Shown here piece by piece: positions 15,992 through 23,345 of a stretch of DNA of 23,410 bases. The notes beneath the pieces were generated by a model, which did no database searches, had not been told where the DNA came from, and saw nothing but the letters and a program-made list of their open reading frames with translations. The position numbers were made by a program, and so were the translations under genes. Location of the stretch: positions 1-23,410 of the forward strand of contig NZ_CAKVGN010000047.1 of NCBI RefSeq assembly GCF_934747485.1, given 5' to 3'. The DNA is from an uncultured Brachyspira sp. Lineage in GTDB: Bacteria; Spirochaetota; Brachyspiria; Brachyspirales; Brachyspiraceae. Numbering within the stretch: position 1 is the first letter of the stretch; each line of letters begins with the position of its first letter.

Positions 15992-16035
15992 ATTAAAATC
16001 CTATTGTTATTAATTGTTTTTTATTTATTTTTTAA

Positions 16036-16117
16036 TATATACTAAAATAACTATATTTTATCATATAAGTTTTTTATTCAACTTTTTCCCGCCGCAAAAA
16101 GTTGCAAAAAGTGCAAA
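16036..16117 (-). repeat. Scaffold repeat B, copy 3, short form
   Basis: Minus strand: TTTGCACTTTTTGCAACTTT, then only TTGCGGCGG in the GC slot, then GAAAAAGTTGAATAAAA and the AT-rich tail. It is the shortest B copy and lacks the GACGAAGTCC unit of copies 1 and 2b. It lies between acn and icd, inside the presumed operon. Confidence 0.75.
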
Positions 16118-16174
16118 TATATAATTAGTATTAAATATATTTTAAATGTATTATAAACTATGTATTTTATTTAT

Positions 16175-16274
16175 AGTTCTTTTGCTTCTTTTATACCAAT
16201 AAAAGAAGTGGGGGCGTGCACCCTACGGGTACGCTTCGCAGGGGGGCAAAGCCGCCACAAATAAAAAACTTAAA
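16175..16274 (-). repeat. Scaffold repeat A, copy 3, with one hairpin unit
   Basis: Minus strand: TTATTTGTGGCGGCTTTGCCCCCC, unit TGCGAAGCGTACCCGTAGGG (16240-16216 region), GCCCCCACTTCTTTT, then ATTGGTATAAAAGAAGCAAA. It starts 35 bases after the aconitase stop and may act as a 3' stability hairpin or attenuator between acn and icd. The rest of the 317-bp gap is AT-rich with no ORF. Confidence 0.8.
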
Positions 16275-16308
16275 TTTTTTTTGACAAAATAAATTCTCTA
16301 TCTATAAA

Positions 16309-18564
16309 TTAATCTTTCATTAAACTATTCAATGCTCCTCCGTTTTTAAACCATTCAATCTGTACTTCATTATATGTATGAACTGCTTCAAAAGTCTCTT
16401 CACTTCCATTTTGATGAATTACTTTAACTATTAAGTTTTGTTTAGGCCTAAAATCATCAAGCCCTAATATGCTTATTTTATCTTTTTCTTCTATCTTGTT
16501 GTAATCATCTTTATCTTTAAATGTTATAGCAAGCATTCCCTGTTTTTTAAGATTAGTTTCATGTATCCTTGCAAAACTTTTAGCAAGCACTGCTTTTACA
16601 TTCAAAAATCTTGGCTCCATTGCCGCATGCTCTCTGCTTGAACCTTCTCCATAATTCTCTTCTGCAACCACTATAGAAGAAATATTTTTTTGCTTATATT
16701 CTTTTGCCGTTTTTGAAACTTCTTCATAACTGTTGCTTAATTTATTAAATACAGAGTTTGTTTTGTCATTAAAGAAATTAACAGCCCCCATTAGCATATT
16801 GTCTGAAATATTTTCTAAATGCCCTCTAAACTTTAACCAAGGACCAGCCATTGATATATGGTCAGTCGTACATTTACCTTTAACTTTTATAAGCAAAGGC
16901 ATATTTTCAAAATCTTTTATATTAAACTTATCAAAAGGTTTTAATAATTGTAAGCGTTTTGACTCTTTATCTATTATAATTTCTATGCTGCTATCTGGTA
17001 CATTTTGTCTGTTTTTGTTTTCTGTGCTAAGTCCGTTTTTTGGCAAAGCTATTCCAACAGGCTCATCGAGTTTAACTTCTTTTCCCTCTTCATTAATTAA
17101 ACTATCTTTTAAAGGATTAAATCTCAAATCTCCTGCTATGCTTAAAGCCATTACGGTTTCAGGGGAGGCAACGAATGCATGAGTATTAGGGTTACCGTCT
17201 GCCCTTTTAGCAAAATTTCTATTGAAAGATGTTACTATTGAGTTTGCTCTTGTATTGTCTTTCTCTTCTCTATTCCACTGCCCAATACAAGGTCCGCATG
17301 CATTAGTCATTATAATAGCACCAATTTTTTTGAAATCATCAATTATACCATCTCTTAAAGCTGCATTATATGAAGCCTCAGAGCCGGGGTTAATTATTAT
17401 TTTTGATTTTACTTTTAATTTTTTATCTATTACCTGACGGGCAATTGAAGCTGCTTTACTCAAATCATGATAAGAAGAATTGGTACAAGAGCCTATTAAT
17501 CCAACTTCCATAGCTGTAGGATATTTATTTTCTTTTACCTTTTTAGCAAACTCGCTTATAGTGCATGCTGCATCCGGTGTAAATGGTCCGTTTATATATG
17601 GTTCTAATTCAGACAAATTAATCTCTATTATTTTATTATAATATTTCTCTGGATTTTGATATACTTCTTCATCTGCTTTTAGATTATTTATGTTTTCATC
17701 AGCAAGTTTAGCAATCTCTTCGCGTCCTGTAGCAATTAAATATTCTTTTATATTATTGTCATAAGGAAATATTGAGGTAGTAGCACCAACTTCCGCACCC
17801 ATATTGCAAATAGAAGCCTTACCAGCAGCAGATAAACTATAAGCCCCCTCTCCAAAATATTCTATAATAGAATTAGTGCCTCCTTTAACTGTTAATATTC
17901 CTGCCAATTTTAATATCACATCTTTTGCACTTGCCCATCCATTTAAAGAACCTGTTAATTTTACTCCTATTATATTGGGTATTTTGAGCTCCCACTCCAT
18001 GCCTGTCATAACGTCAACTGCATCAGCTCCGCCTACACCTATAGCAAGCATTCCAAGCCCTCCAGCATTAGGTGTGTGAGAATCTGTTCCTATCATCATG
18101 CCGCCCGGAAAAGCATAATTTTCTAAAACTATTTGGTGTATAATTCCAGAACCTGCCTCCCAAAAACCAAGTCCGTATTTTTTGGCAACGCTTTCCAAAA
18201 AATTATAAACTTCTTTATTAACATTAAGTGCATTTTTTAAATCCTCTTCAGCACCCTTACAAGCCTCTATTAAATGGTCGCAGTGTATTGTTGCAGGTAC
18301 AGAAGAAGAAGTTTTTCCAGCATTCATAAATTGAAGTAATGCCATTTGTGCTGTAGCGTCCTGCATTGCCACCCTATCAGGACGAAAATCTGCATAATCC
18401 TCCGCCCTCTTAAAATCTTTTACAGTTTTTTCATCATACAAATGAGCATATAATATTTTTTCTGATAATGTTAATGCTCTATTTAATTTTTGTTTTATAC
18501 TATTAACTTTATTAGAATAGTTTAAATAAAACTTTCTTATCATTTCTACATCATATATTGGCAT
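16309..18564 (-). CDS. acn: Aconitate hydratase, mitochondrial-like type
   Basis: 751 aa. 4Fe-4S enzyme isomerising citrate to isocitrate. The three cluster cysteines are Cys360 (GSCTNSSYHD), Cys423 and Cys426 (NACGPCIGQW). HCDHLIE (94-100), GTDSHTPN (159-166) and the swivelling C-terminal domain with GSSREHAAMEPR are also present. The length and single-chain order (no AcnB-like HEAT domain) match mitochondrial aconitase and not the ~890-aa AcnA/IRP type. It is the first gene of the acn-icd-citrate synthase block; a GAGG ribosome binding site precedes the ATG. A 317-bp gap with repeats separates it from icd, so the operon may be continuous or differentially processed. Such clusters supply 2-oxoglutarate for glutamate synthesis in anaerobes without a full cycle. 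Confidence 0.95.
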   Translation of the reverse strand: MPIYDVEMIRKFYLNYSNKVNSIKQKLNRALTLSEKILYAHLYDEKTVKDFKRAEDYADFRPDRVAMQDATAQMALLQFMNAGKTSSSVPATIHCDHLIEACKGAEEDLKNALNVNKEVYNFLESVAKKYGLGFWEAGSGIIHQIVLENYAFPGGMMIGTDSHTPNAGGLGMLAIGVGGADAVDVMTGMEWELKIPNIIGVKLTGSLNGWASAKDVILKLAGILTVKGGTNSIIEYFGEGAYSLSAAGKASICNMGAEVGATTSIFPYDNNIKEYLIATGREEIAKLADENINNLKADEEVYQNPEKYYNKIIEINLSELEPYINGPFTPDAACTISEFAKKVKENKYPTAMEVGLIGSCTNSSYHDLSKAASIARQVIDKKLKVKSKIIINPGSEASYNAALRDGIIDDFKKIGAIIMTNACGPCIGQWNREEKDNTRANSIVTSFNRNFAKRADGNPNTHAFVASPETVMALSIAGDLRFNPLKDSLINEEGKEVKLDEPVGIALPKNGLSTENKNRQNVPDSSIEIIIDKESKRLQLLKPFDKFNIKDFENMPLLIKVKGKCTTDHISMAGPWLKFRGHLENISDNMLMGAVNFFNDKTNSVFNKLSNSYEEVSKTAKEYKQKNISSIVVAEENYGEGSSREHAAMEPRFLNVKAVLAKSFARIHETNLKKQGMLAITFKDKDDYNKIEEKDKISILGLDDFRPKQNLIVKVIHQNGSEETFEAVHTYNEVQIEWFKNGGALNSLMKD

Positions 18565-18580
18565 ACTTTTACCTCAAAAT

Positions 18581-18635
18581 AAAAAAAATAATATTGTTAT
18601 TAGTAATACTATACAACAATATTATTTTTTATCAA
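18581..18635 (-). promoter_or_regulatory. acn promoter nested inside a terminator-like hairpin
   Basis: Minus strand TTGATA (18635-18630), a 16-bp spacer and TATAGT (18613-18608). Perfect 16-bp inverted arms lie at 18630-18615 and 18598-18583 (core AATAATATTGTT/AACAATATTATT), and the downstream arm runs into a T-rich tract. Transcripts from the upstream gene would contain both arms and could terminate. Transcripts starting near 18601 contain only one arm and pass. The arms could also be a DNA operator. Confidence 0.65.
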
Positions 18636-18684
18636 TTAGTAAATTAATATTTTTTTAATTATATTTTAATATTAAAATTTTATA

Positions 18685-19215
18685 TTACTCCTTAAAAAAA
18701 TTACCGTAAGCAAACCAAAGCTGCAAAGTAACAATACCATAAAGTATTAAACCAATTCCAATAACTACACTAACATAAACAGCACCAAGTATAGGATTGA
18801 ATGCTAATACAATTCCAGCTAATAAAGTTAATACTCCGCTAAATAATGATAATCCCCATTTACTATAACCCTCTTTTTTTAATTCTATAGAAGAAGATAT
18901 AGCAATAACCCCTCTCACTATTACAAAAAATGAAACCATATACGGTATAAATGCACCGCTGATTGTAAGATTAGATATAATTATAATACCACATATAGTT
19001 GTTATTATACCATCTGCCAAAATTAAAAGAGAACTTGATAAATGCCTCAAACTGAAAAAATAAAATATAGTGCTTATACCAGAGAATATTGTTAAAAAAC
19101 CTATTATATATGCTAACAATAATACTGTTTCTGCCGGATTAAATATAGTAGCTATACCTGATATAATAAGTAATATTCCAAATACTAACCATAAAACTCT
19201 TCCTAATTTTCCCAT
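18685..19215 (-). CDS. HdeD/DUF308-family membrane protein
   Basis: 176 aa with about six hydrophobic helices (roughly 8-25, 30-52, 60-80, 88-107, 120-140 and 145-168), so an inner-membrane protein. The repeated pattern of paired helices with a glycine-rich GILLIISGIATIFNP-like opening is that of DUF308/HdeD proteins. HdeD of E. coli is linked to acid resistance, but the biochemical role of the family is not known. GGAG lies about 12 bases before the ATG. It is upstream of acn on the same strand but separated by a terminator-like hairpin, so probably a single-gene unit. Confidence 0.8.
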   Translation of the reverse strand: MGKLGRVLWLVFGILLIISGIATIFNPAETVLLLAYIIGFLTIFSGISTIFYFFSLRHLSSSLLILADGIITTICGIIIISNLTISGAFIPYMVSFFVIVRGVIAISSSIELKKEGYSKWGLSLFSGVLTLLAGIVLAFNPILGAVYVSVVIGIGLILYGIVTLQLWFAYGNFFKE

Positions 19216-19278
19216 AATTTATACACTCCGCTATAAAAAATTTAATAAATTATAATAACTATAATTCATTATATAATA

Positions 19279-19306
19279 ATGATAATTTAATATATAAAAA
19301 AATCAA
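19279..19306 (-). promoter_or_regulatory. Putative promoter of the HdeD-like gene
   Basis: Minus strand TTGATT (19306-19301), a 16-bp spacer and TATCAT (19284-19279), about 64 bases before the ATG. The -10 is imperfect. On the other strand a TATAAT at 19349-19354 may serve the Spy-like gene, but no convincing -35 accompanies it. Confidence 0.45.
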
Positions 19307-19421
19307 CATTTTATATATAACTTTATAAAAATAATAGTATTTTTTTATTATAATCGGGAACTTTCACAACTATAACTTCGTCTAATATAACATACAAAAA
19401 CAAAACAGGAGTTATATAGAA

Positions 19422-19880
19422 ATGAAATCAAAATTATTATTATCTACATTAATATTAACATTAGTATCAGCATTGGCATTTGCTCAGCCACCTGCTCCAA
19501 GAGGCGGTGAAGTTCCTCCTCCTGCACCAAGACATATGGGAGGTCCTAGAGGTGATATATACAGAATGTGCAGAAATGCTGGAATATATCTAACAGATGC
19601 TCAGCTTGAAGAAATGGGTCAAATATCTTATGAATATGAATTAAAAATCAATGATTTGGAATATCAAAAAAGAAGTATTGATTATAAATTCAAGCTTGAA
19701 AGAGAAAAAATTGATTTAGACTTAAACTTAATAAAAGATTTAATAAGCCAAAGAAAAGATTTAGAAAAAGAAATTGATTATCTTAGAATAGAAAAAGATG
19801 TTACTGTTTTAGATGTTCTTACAGAAGAGCAATTAAATCAATTAAACTCATATAGAATGAGATATTATTACTATAGATAA
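19422..19880 (+). CDS. Spy/CpxP-like exported protein with LTxxQ motifs
   Basis: 152 aa. A signal peptide (1-21, hydrophobic LLLSTLILTLVSALAFA) ends in a typical AFA/Q cleavage site, so it is periplasmic. A proline- and glycine-rich stretch (22-45) is followed by a long charged helical region (62-130). Two LTxxQ-type motifs, LTDAQ (57-61) and LTEEQ (133-137), bracket the helix as in Spy, CpxP and related metal-sensing proteins such as ZraP. Spy is a periplasmic chaperone, but similarity outside the motifs is low, so chaperone, stress sensor or metal-binding roles are open. The single Cys50 and the tyrosine-rich end (RYYYYR) are notable. RBS CAGGAG; a strong terminator follows. Confidence 0.7.
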   Translation: MKSKLLLSTLILTLVSALAFAQPPAPRGGEVPPPAPRHMGGPRGDIYRMCRNAGIYLTDAQLEEMGQISYEYELKINDLEYQKRSIDYKFKLEREKIDLDLNLIKDLISQRKDLEKEIDYLRIEKDVTVLDVLTEEQLNQLNSYRMRYYYYR

Positions 19881-19897
19881 TCATTCATATATTTTCT

Positions 19898-19940
19898 AAG
19901 GAGATAAATTAAGTTAATTCTTAAATTATCTCCTTTTTTA
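19898..19940 (+). terminator. Intrinsic terminator of the Spy-like gene
   Basis: AAGGAGATAAATTAAG (19898-19913), a 6-base loop and CTTAAATTATCTCCTT (19920-19935) with one central mismatch, followed by a T run. It sits between two convergent genes. The reverse side has no good T run, so it acts mainly rightward. Confidence 0.9.
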
Positions 19941-19949
19941 TTTATAATT

Positions 19950-20687
19950 TTAATATAGTCTTTTATCAAATATATCTGGCTTATCTGTAAATATACCATC
20001 TACTCCTATAGAATAAAGTTCGTTAGCAAGCTCTAAAGAATTTACAGTATATATATAAATCTCATATCCTTCATTTTTAATCTTTTTAACTAAGTCTTTA
20101 TTTATAGTTTTATCATATAAATGCATAGACTGAGGTTTTAATTCATCTGCTATATCTTTCCAATGAGCTGTTTCTTCCCAAAGCAGTATTCCAAATTTTG
20201 AGTTTTTTGATATTTTTTTTAGTGTTCTAAGCATGTCAAATTCAAAACTAGAATAAAATATCAAATCTTCAGCTTTATTGTCTGCTACAGCTTTTACAGT
20301 ATTTTCTACTATGCTATCCCAATATTTTTCATTTTTTGAAGCTTCACCTTTCAATTCTAAATTTACTATTGTATTTGTTTTTTTACATAAATCTATTAAC
20401 TCTTTTAGAGTAGGTATTCTAGTGTTTTTGAATTTCGCATCTTTCCAAGAACCAGCATCTATATTCTGTATAGCATTATAATCTAAATCATTTATAATAC
20501 CATCAAAATCTGTATGGTCTTTAGTCTCATAATCATGAAATAATACAAGCGTACCATCTTTCAATATTGTTACATCTGTTTCTATACATTTTATTCCAAG
20601 TTCTATTGCTTTTTGAAATGCTAACATAGTATTTTCAGGATAATCATAAGAAAATCCTCTATGTGCTATTACTTTTCTTAAATACAT
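19950..20687 (-). CDS. Glycerophosphodiester phosphodiesterase
   Basis: 245 aa. It hydrolyses glycerophosphodiesters (for example glycerophosphocholine or glycerophosphoethanolamine) to glycerol-3-phosphate and an alcohol. TIM-barrel motifs: AHRG (8-11), YPENT (16-20), the metal pair IETDV (Glu36, Asp38) and LFHD (His51, Asp52). LELKGE (about 113-118) supplies further metal ligands, and GVDGIFTDKPD closes the barrel. There is no signal peptide, so it is cytoplasmic like UgpQ and unlike periplasmic GlpQ. AAAGGG precedes the ATG. It is 65 bases downstream of the ATPase gene on the same strand and may be co-transcribed with it. Confidence 0.93.
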   Translation of the reverse strand: MYLRKVIAHRGFSYDYPENTMLAFQKAIELGIKCIETDVTILKDGTLVLFHDYETKDHTDFDGIINDLDYNAIQNIDAGSWKDAKFKNTRIPTLKELIDLCKKTNTIVNLELKGEASKNEKYWDSIVENTVKAVADNKAEDLIFYSSFEFDMLRTLKKISKNSKFGILLWEETAHWKDIADELKPQSMHLYDKTINKDLVKKIKNEGYEIYIYTVNSLELANELYSIGVDGIFTDKPDIFDKRLY

Positions 20688-20752
20688 ATAAAAGCCCTTT
20701 AATAGATTTTTTATAATTATTAGTTTGATTTATTTTTTATAATTTATTAATA

Positions 20753-21550
20753 TTAAAAGAAGTCTGAAAAAGTTTTATCTTTATTATCATCTTTCATTTC
20801 ACCTATATCATATAAATACCTAGTAACCGCTAAAGAAAAACCGCCTTTTATAGGTGTTCTCGGATAAAGAATTATTAATGGAGTGCGTTTTTGAATAGAC
20901 ATCATTACTTTTTCTTCATCAAATAATATTGGTCCAAGTAAATTAAGTTCTATATTAAGTTCAAATTTATCAACAACTTTTTTTATCTCTTTATACAAAT
21001 TAACAGCCCAATCTATATTTTTTACTTTGTTTACAATTAAATAAATCTTTTCTGTAATTTTGTCAGAACATATCATTTTTATAAGTCTGTATAAATCAGT
21101 AAGAGAAGTTATTTCCGGATTAGCAATTAATATAATGTCATCAGAAATCTCATAAAACTTTATCATAGATTGCGTTATACCAGCAGCATAATCTATAATA
21201 ACATAATCATACTCTTCAGATAAAGTTTTTAAATCATTAGCAAGCTTTGACAAATAAAAATCACTTTCAAATGGAAGAAGTTTTTGTATATTAACTCCCG
21301 CACTAATAACATCTATATTGAAAGGACTATTTAATACACAATCTTTTAAAGTAATATTACCCTCAAAATACTGCTGTAATTTAGACTGAGGCTTTACCTG
21401 CAATAATATAAAAACATTAGAACAATTAATATCTATATCAAAAACTAGTACCTTATAACCTTTGGAAACTAATTCACTAGCAAAATTGACGGAACATAAA
21501 GTTTTTCCAGCTCCACCTTTTCCACTAGAAAAAGATATTATTCTCGCCAT
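20753..21550 (-). CDS. MinD/ParA-family ATPase, FlhG (YlxH)-like
   Basis: 265 aa. Deviant Walker A GKGGAGKT (10-17, signature Lys11), Walker A' FDIDIN (37-42) and Walker B YVIIDYAAG (Asp120) define the MinD/ParA/FlhG group. A hydrophobic then acidic tail (residues about 240-265) could be a short membrane-contact helix but is not a clear MinD-type targeting sequence. No MinC, MinE, ParB or FlhF gene is adjacent. FlhG proteins set flagellar number or position, which would fit a spirochaete, but chromosome or protein-complex positioning is equally possible. The small HEAT-like gene ends 3 bases upstream, and the GGAG site lies inside its last codons, so translation is coupled. Confidence 0.85.
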   Translation of the reverse strand: MARIISFSSGKGGAGKTLCSVNFASELVSKGYKVLVFDIDINCSNVFILLQVKPQSKLQQYFEGNITLKDCVLNSPFNIDVISAGVNIQKLLPFESDFYLSKLANDLKTLSEEYDYVIIDYAAGITQSMIKFYEISDDIILIANPEITSLTDLYRLIKMICSDKITEKIYLIVNKVKNIDWAVNLYKEIKKVVDKFELNIELNLLGPILFDEEKVMMSIQKRTPLIILYPRTPIKGGFSLAVTRYLYDIGEMKDDNKDKTFSDFF

Positions 21551-21553
21551 ATA

Positions 21554-21748
21554 TTATTTCTCCATATATAATTTTAATAAATGAGCAACTTTAACCCTAA
21601 CCTCTTCGTCCCAATCTAATATATGTTCTTTTAATACTTTAATAACAGCCTTCTTGTCGGCAATAGATACTTGTTTAGCTAACTCATCAAGGGCTTGTAG
21701 TCTTTTTTCAACATTATCACTTTCTAATCGTAAAAATATCTCTCTCAT
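21554..21748 (-). CDS. 64-aa HEAT-repeat-like protein
   Basis: 64 aa, highly charged and predicted all-helical. Two helical hairpins can be read: NVEKRLQALDELAKQV (12-27) and DKKAVIKVLKEHILDWDEEVRVKVAHLLKLY (32-62). The DWDEEVRVKVAHLL part is a good HEAT-repeat signature. It is too short to form a solenoid alone, so it likely docks on a partner. It is the first gene of a pair with the FlhG-like ATPase (3-base gap), which is the obvious candidate partner. A consensus promoter precedes it and the start has a GGA site. Its small size, good RBS and promoter argue that it is real. Confidence 0.75.
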   Translation of the reverse strand: MREIFLRLESDNVEKRLQALDELAKQVSIADKKAVIKVLKEHILDWDEEVRVKVAHLLKLYMEK

Positions 21749-21786
21749 CTATATATTCCGTGATATCCATATTATTATTCTCATAA

Positions 21787-21814
21787 ATTATACATTATAA
21801 TGTTAAATTGTCAA
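21787..21814 (-). promoter_or_regulatory. Consensus sigma-70 promoter of the HEAT-like/ATPase pair
   Basis: Minus strand TTGACA (21814-21809), a 16-bp spacer and TATAAT (21792-21787): both hexamers are perfect. It is about 39 bases before the ATG. This is the strongest promoter by sequence in the window. Confidence 0.8.
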
Positions 21815-21881
21815 AACATTATATATAATTCAGTCATATAAAATAAAACTATAAAAATATATTATGGTTAAATATTAATAA

Positions 21882-23261
21882 TTAACTTGTTTTTATATTA
21901 TTTTTTAATTCTATTTTCATTTCTCTTATTATACTATAACCTAAAGGTATTGATATAATGAAAGTAAACAAATCTGCCAAAGGCTGAGCTATTTCTATAC
22001 CAACCAATCCTAAAAATTTGGGCAATATATAAACTATCGGTATAAAAAATATCCCCTGCTTTGCTAAAGCTAATATTGAAGCTCTTATTGTTTTTCTTGT
22101 GGTTTGGAGAATCATACTCGATAAAGTGATAAGTCCCCACAAAGGCAGAGTTAATGCTTGATAACGTAAAGCTCTATTTGCAACATCAAGCAATGCATCA
22201 TCTTCTTTATTAAAAAGACTCACTATTAAATGAGAATTTGTAAAAATGATAAAATCAAATATTATAAGCACAATAGTTGAAACTCTTACACAAAAATAAA
22301 AAGCATGTATTACCCTATCATATTTTTTTGCCCCATAATTAAAACCGCATACAGGCTGAAACCCTTGCCCAAAACCTATAATTGATGAATTGGCAAACAT
22401 AGATACCCTGTTTACTATAGACATAGCAGCTATTGCCGCATCTCCAAAAAAAGAAGCAGATGTATTTAAAAAAGCCGTAGAAAAACTTGATATACTCTGC
22501 CTGCAAAGACTAGGAAGTCCGCCGACAATTATAGCCTTATATTTTTCTAAACTAGGAGAAAAATCTTTTAATTTAATAGGAAGCGTACCCCATACATTTG
22601 CTCCAATTAATAATACACAAAAACTTATAAATTGACTTATTATAGTGCCTACAGCAGCACCTTTTATGCCCATATCAAAATAAAAAATAAAAAGAGGGTC
22701 TAATATTATATTGATTATAGCCCCGCTTATTAAACCTATCATTGCAAATAAAGCATTACCTTGAAGTCTTAATTGATTATTAAGTACGATAGAAGCTGTC
22801 ATATATGGTGCCCCTATTAAAATATATTTCATATATGTTTTTGAATAAGGCAGTATTGTATTTGTAGAGCCTAATATATGTGCTAAAGGATTTATAAAAA
22901 TAATTCCAAATATCAATATAATAAAGCCAACTATCATAGCAGATACAAAACCCGTAGCAGCCATTTTAGAAGCTTCAAGAGTATCTTTAGCCCCTAACCT
23001 AATAGAAATATAATTGCCGGAACCATGCCCAAAGAAAAAACCAATAGCCTGTATTATAGCCATCATAGAAAATACTATTCCAACAGCAGCAGTAGATTGA
23101 GTATTAATTTTACTTACAAAAAAAGTGTCTGCCATATTATAAAATGATGTTGTAAGCATACTAATAATTGTAGGAATAGCCATTTTTATAATTAATGGTT
23201 CTATATTAGATTGAGTTAAAGATTTATATTTTTCTTCTTGCTTAATTTTTTTATCTGTCAT
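21882..23261 (-). CDS. MATE-family efflux transporter (MepA/DinF-like)
   Basis: 459 aa. About 12 membrane helices in two six-helix halves. The first half opens with IIKMAIPTIISMLTTSFYNMADTFFVSK (about 25-52), the usual MATE signature of Pro and Asp/Asn in helix 1. GGLPSLCRQSISSFSTAFLN (about 252-271) starts the second half, and GFGQGFQPVCGFNYGAK (about 302-318) matches the MATE 'QP..g.nyGa' motif. These proteins export drugs or metabolites by cation (Na+ or H+) antiport; the substrate cannot be told from sequence. It is a single gene; a possible TTGTGT-16-TAAAAT promoter lies about 35-60 bases upstream. The GGTAA ribosome binding site is weak. Confidence 0.93.
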   Translation of the reverse strand: MTDKKIKQEEKYKSLTQSNIEPLIIKMAIPTIISMLTTSFYNMADTFFVSKINTQSTAAVGIVFSMMAIIQAIGFFFGHGSGNYISIRLGAKDTLEASKMAATGFVSAMIVGFIILIFGIIFINPLAHILGSTNTILPYSKTYMKYILIGAPYMTASIVLNNQLRLQGNALFAMIGLISGAIINIILDPLFIFYFDMGIKGAAVGTIISQFISFCVLLIGANVWGTLPIKLKDFSPSLEKYKAIIVGGLPSLCRQSISSFSTAFLNTSASFFGDAAIAAMSIVNRVSMFANSSIIGFGQGFQPVCGFNYGAKKYDRVIHAFYFCVRVSTIVLIIFDFIIFTNSHLIVSLFNKEDDALLDVANRALRYQALTLPLWGLITLSSMILQTTRKTIRASILALAKQGIFFIPIVYILPKFLGLVGIEIAQPLADLFTFIISIPLGYSIIREMKIELKNNIKTS

Positions 23262-23345
23262 ATATAATTTACCAATATTTAAATGTAATATATTTTACTA
23301 CAAAAAAACAAATACACAATATAAAGAAAAAGATAATAATGTTTA

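Noticed and set aside
21840..21881. Terminator after the MATE gene
   Set aside because: A near-palindrome (GTTAA...TTAAC) is present, but it is pure AT apart from the ends and lacks an adjacent T run; too weak to call.
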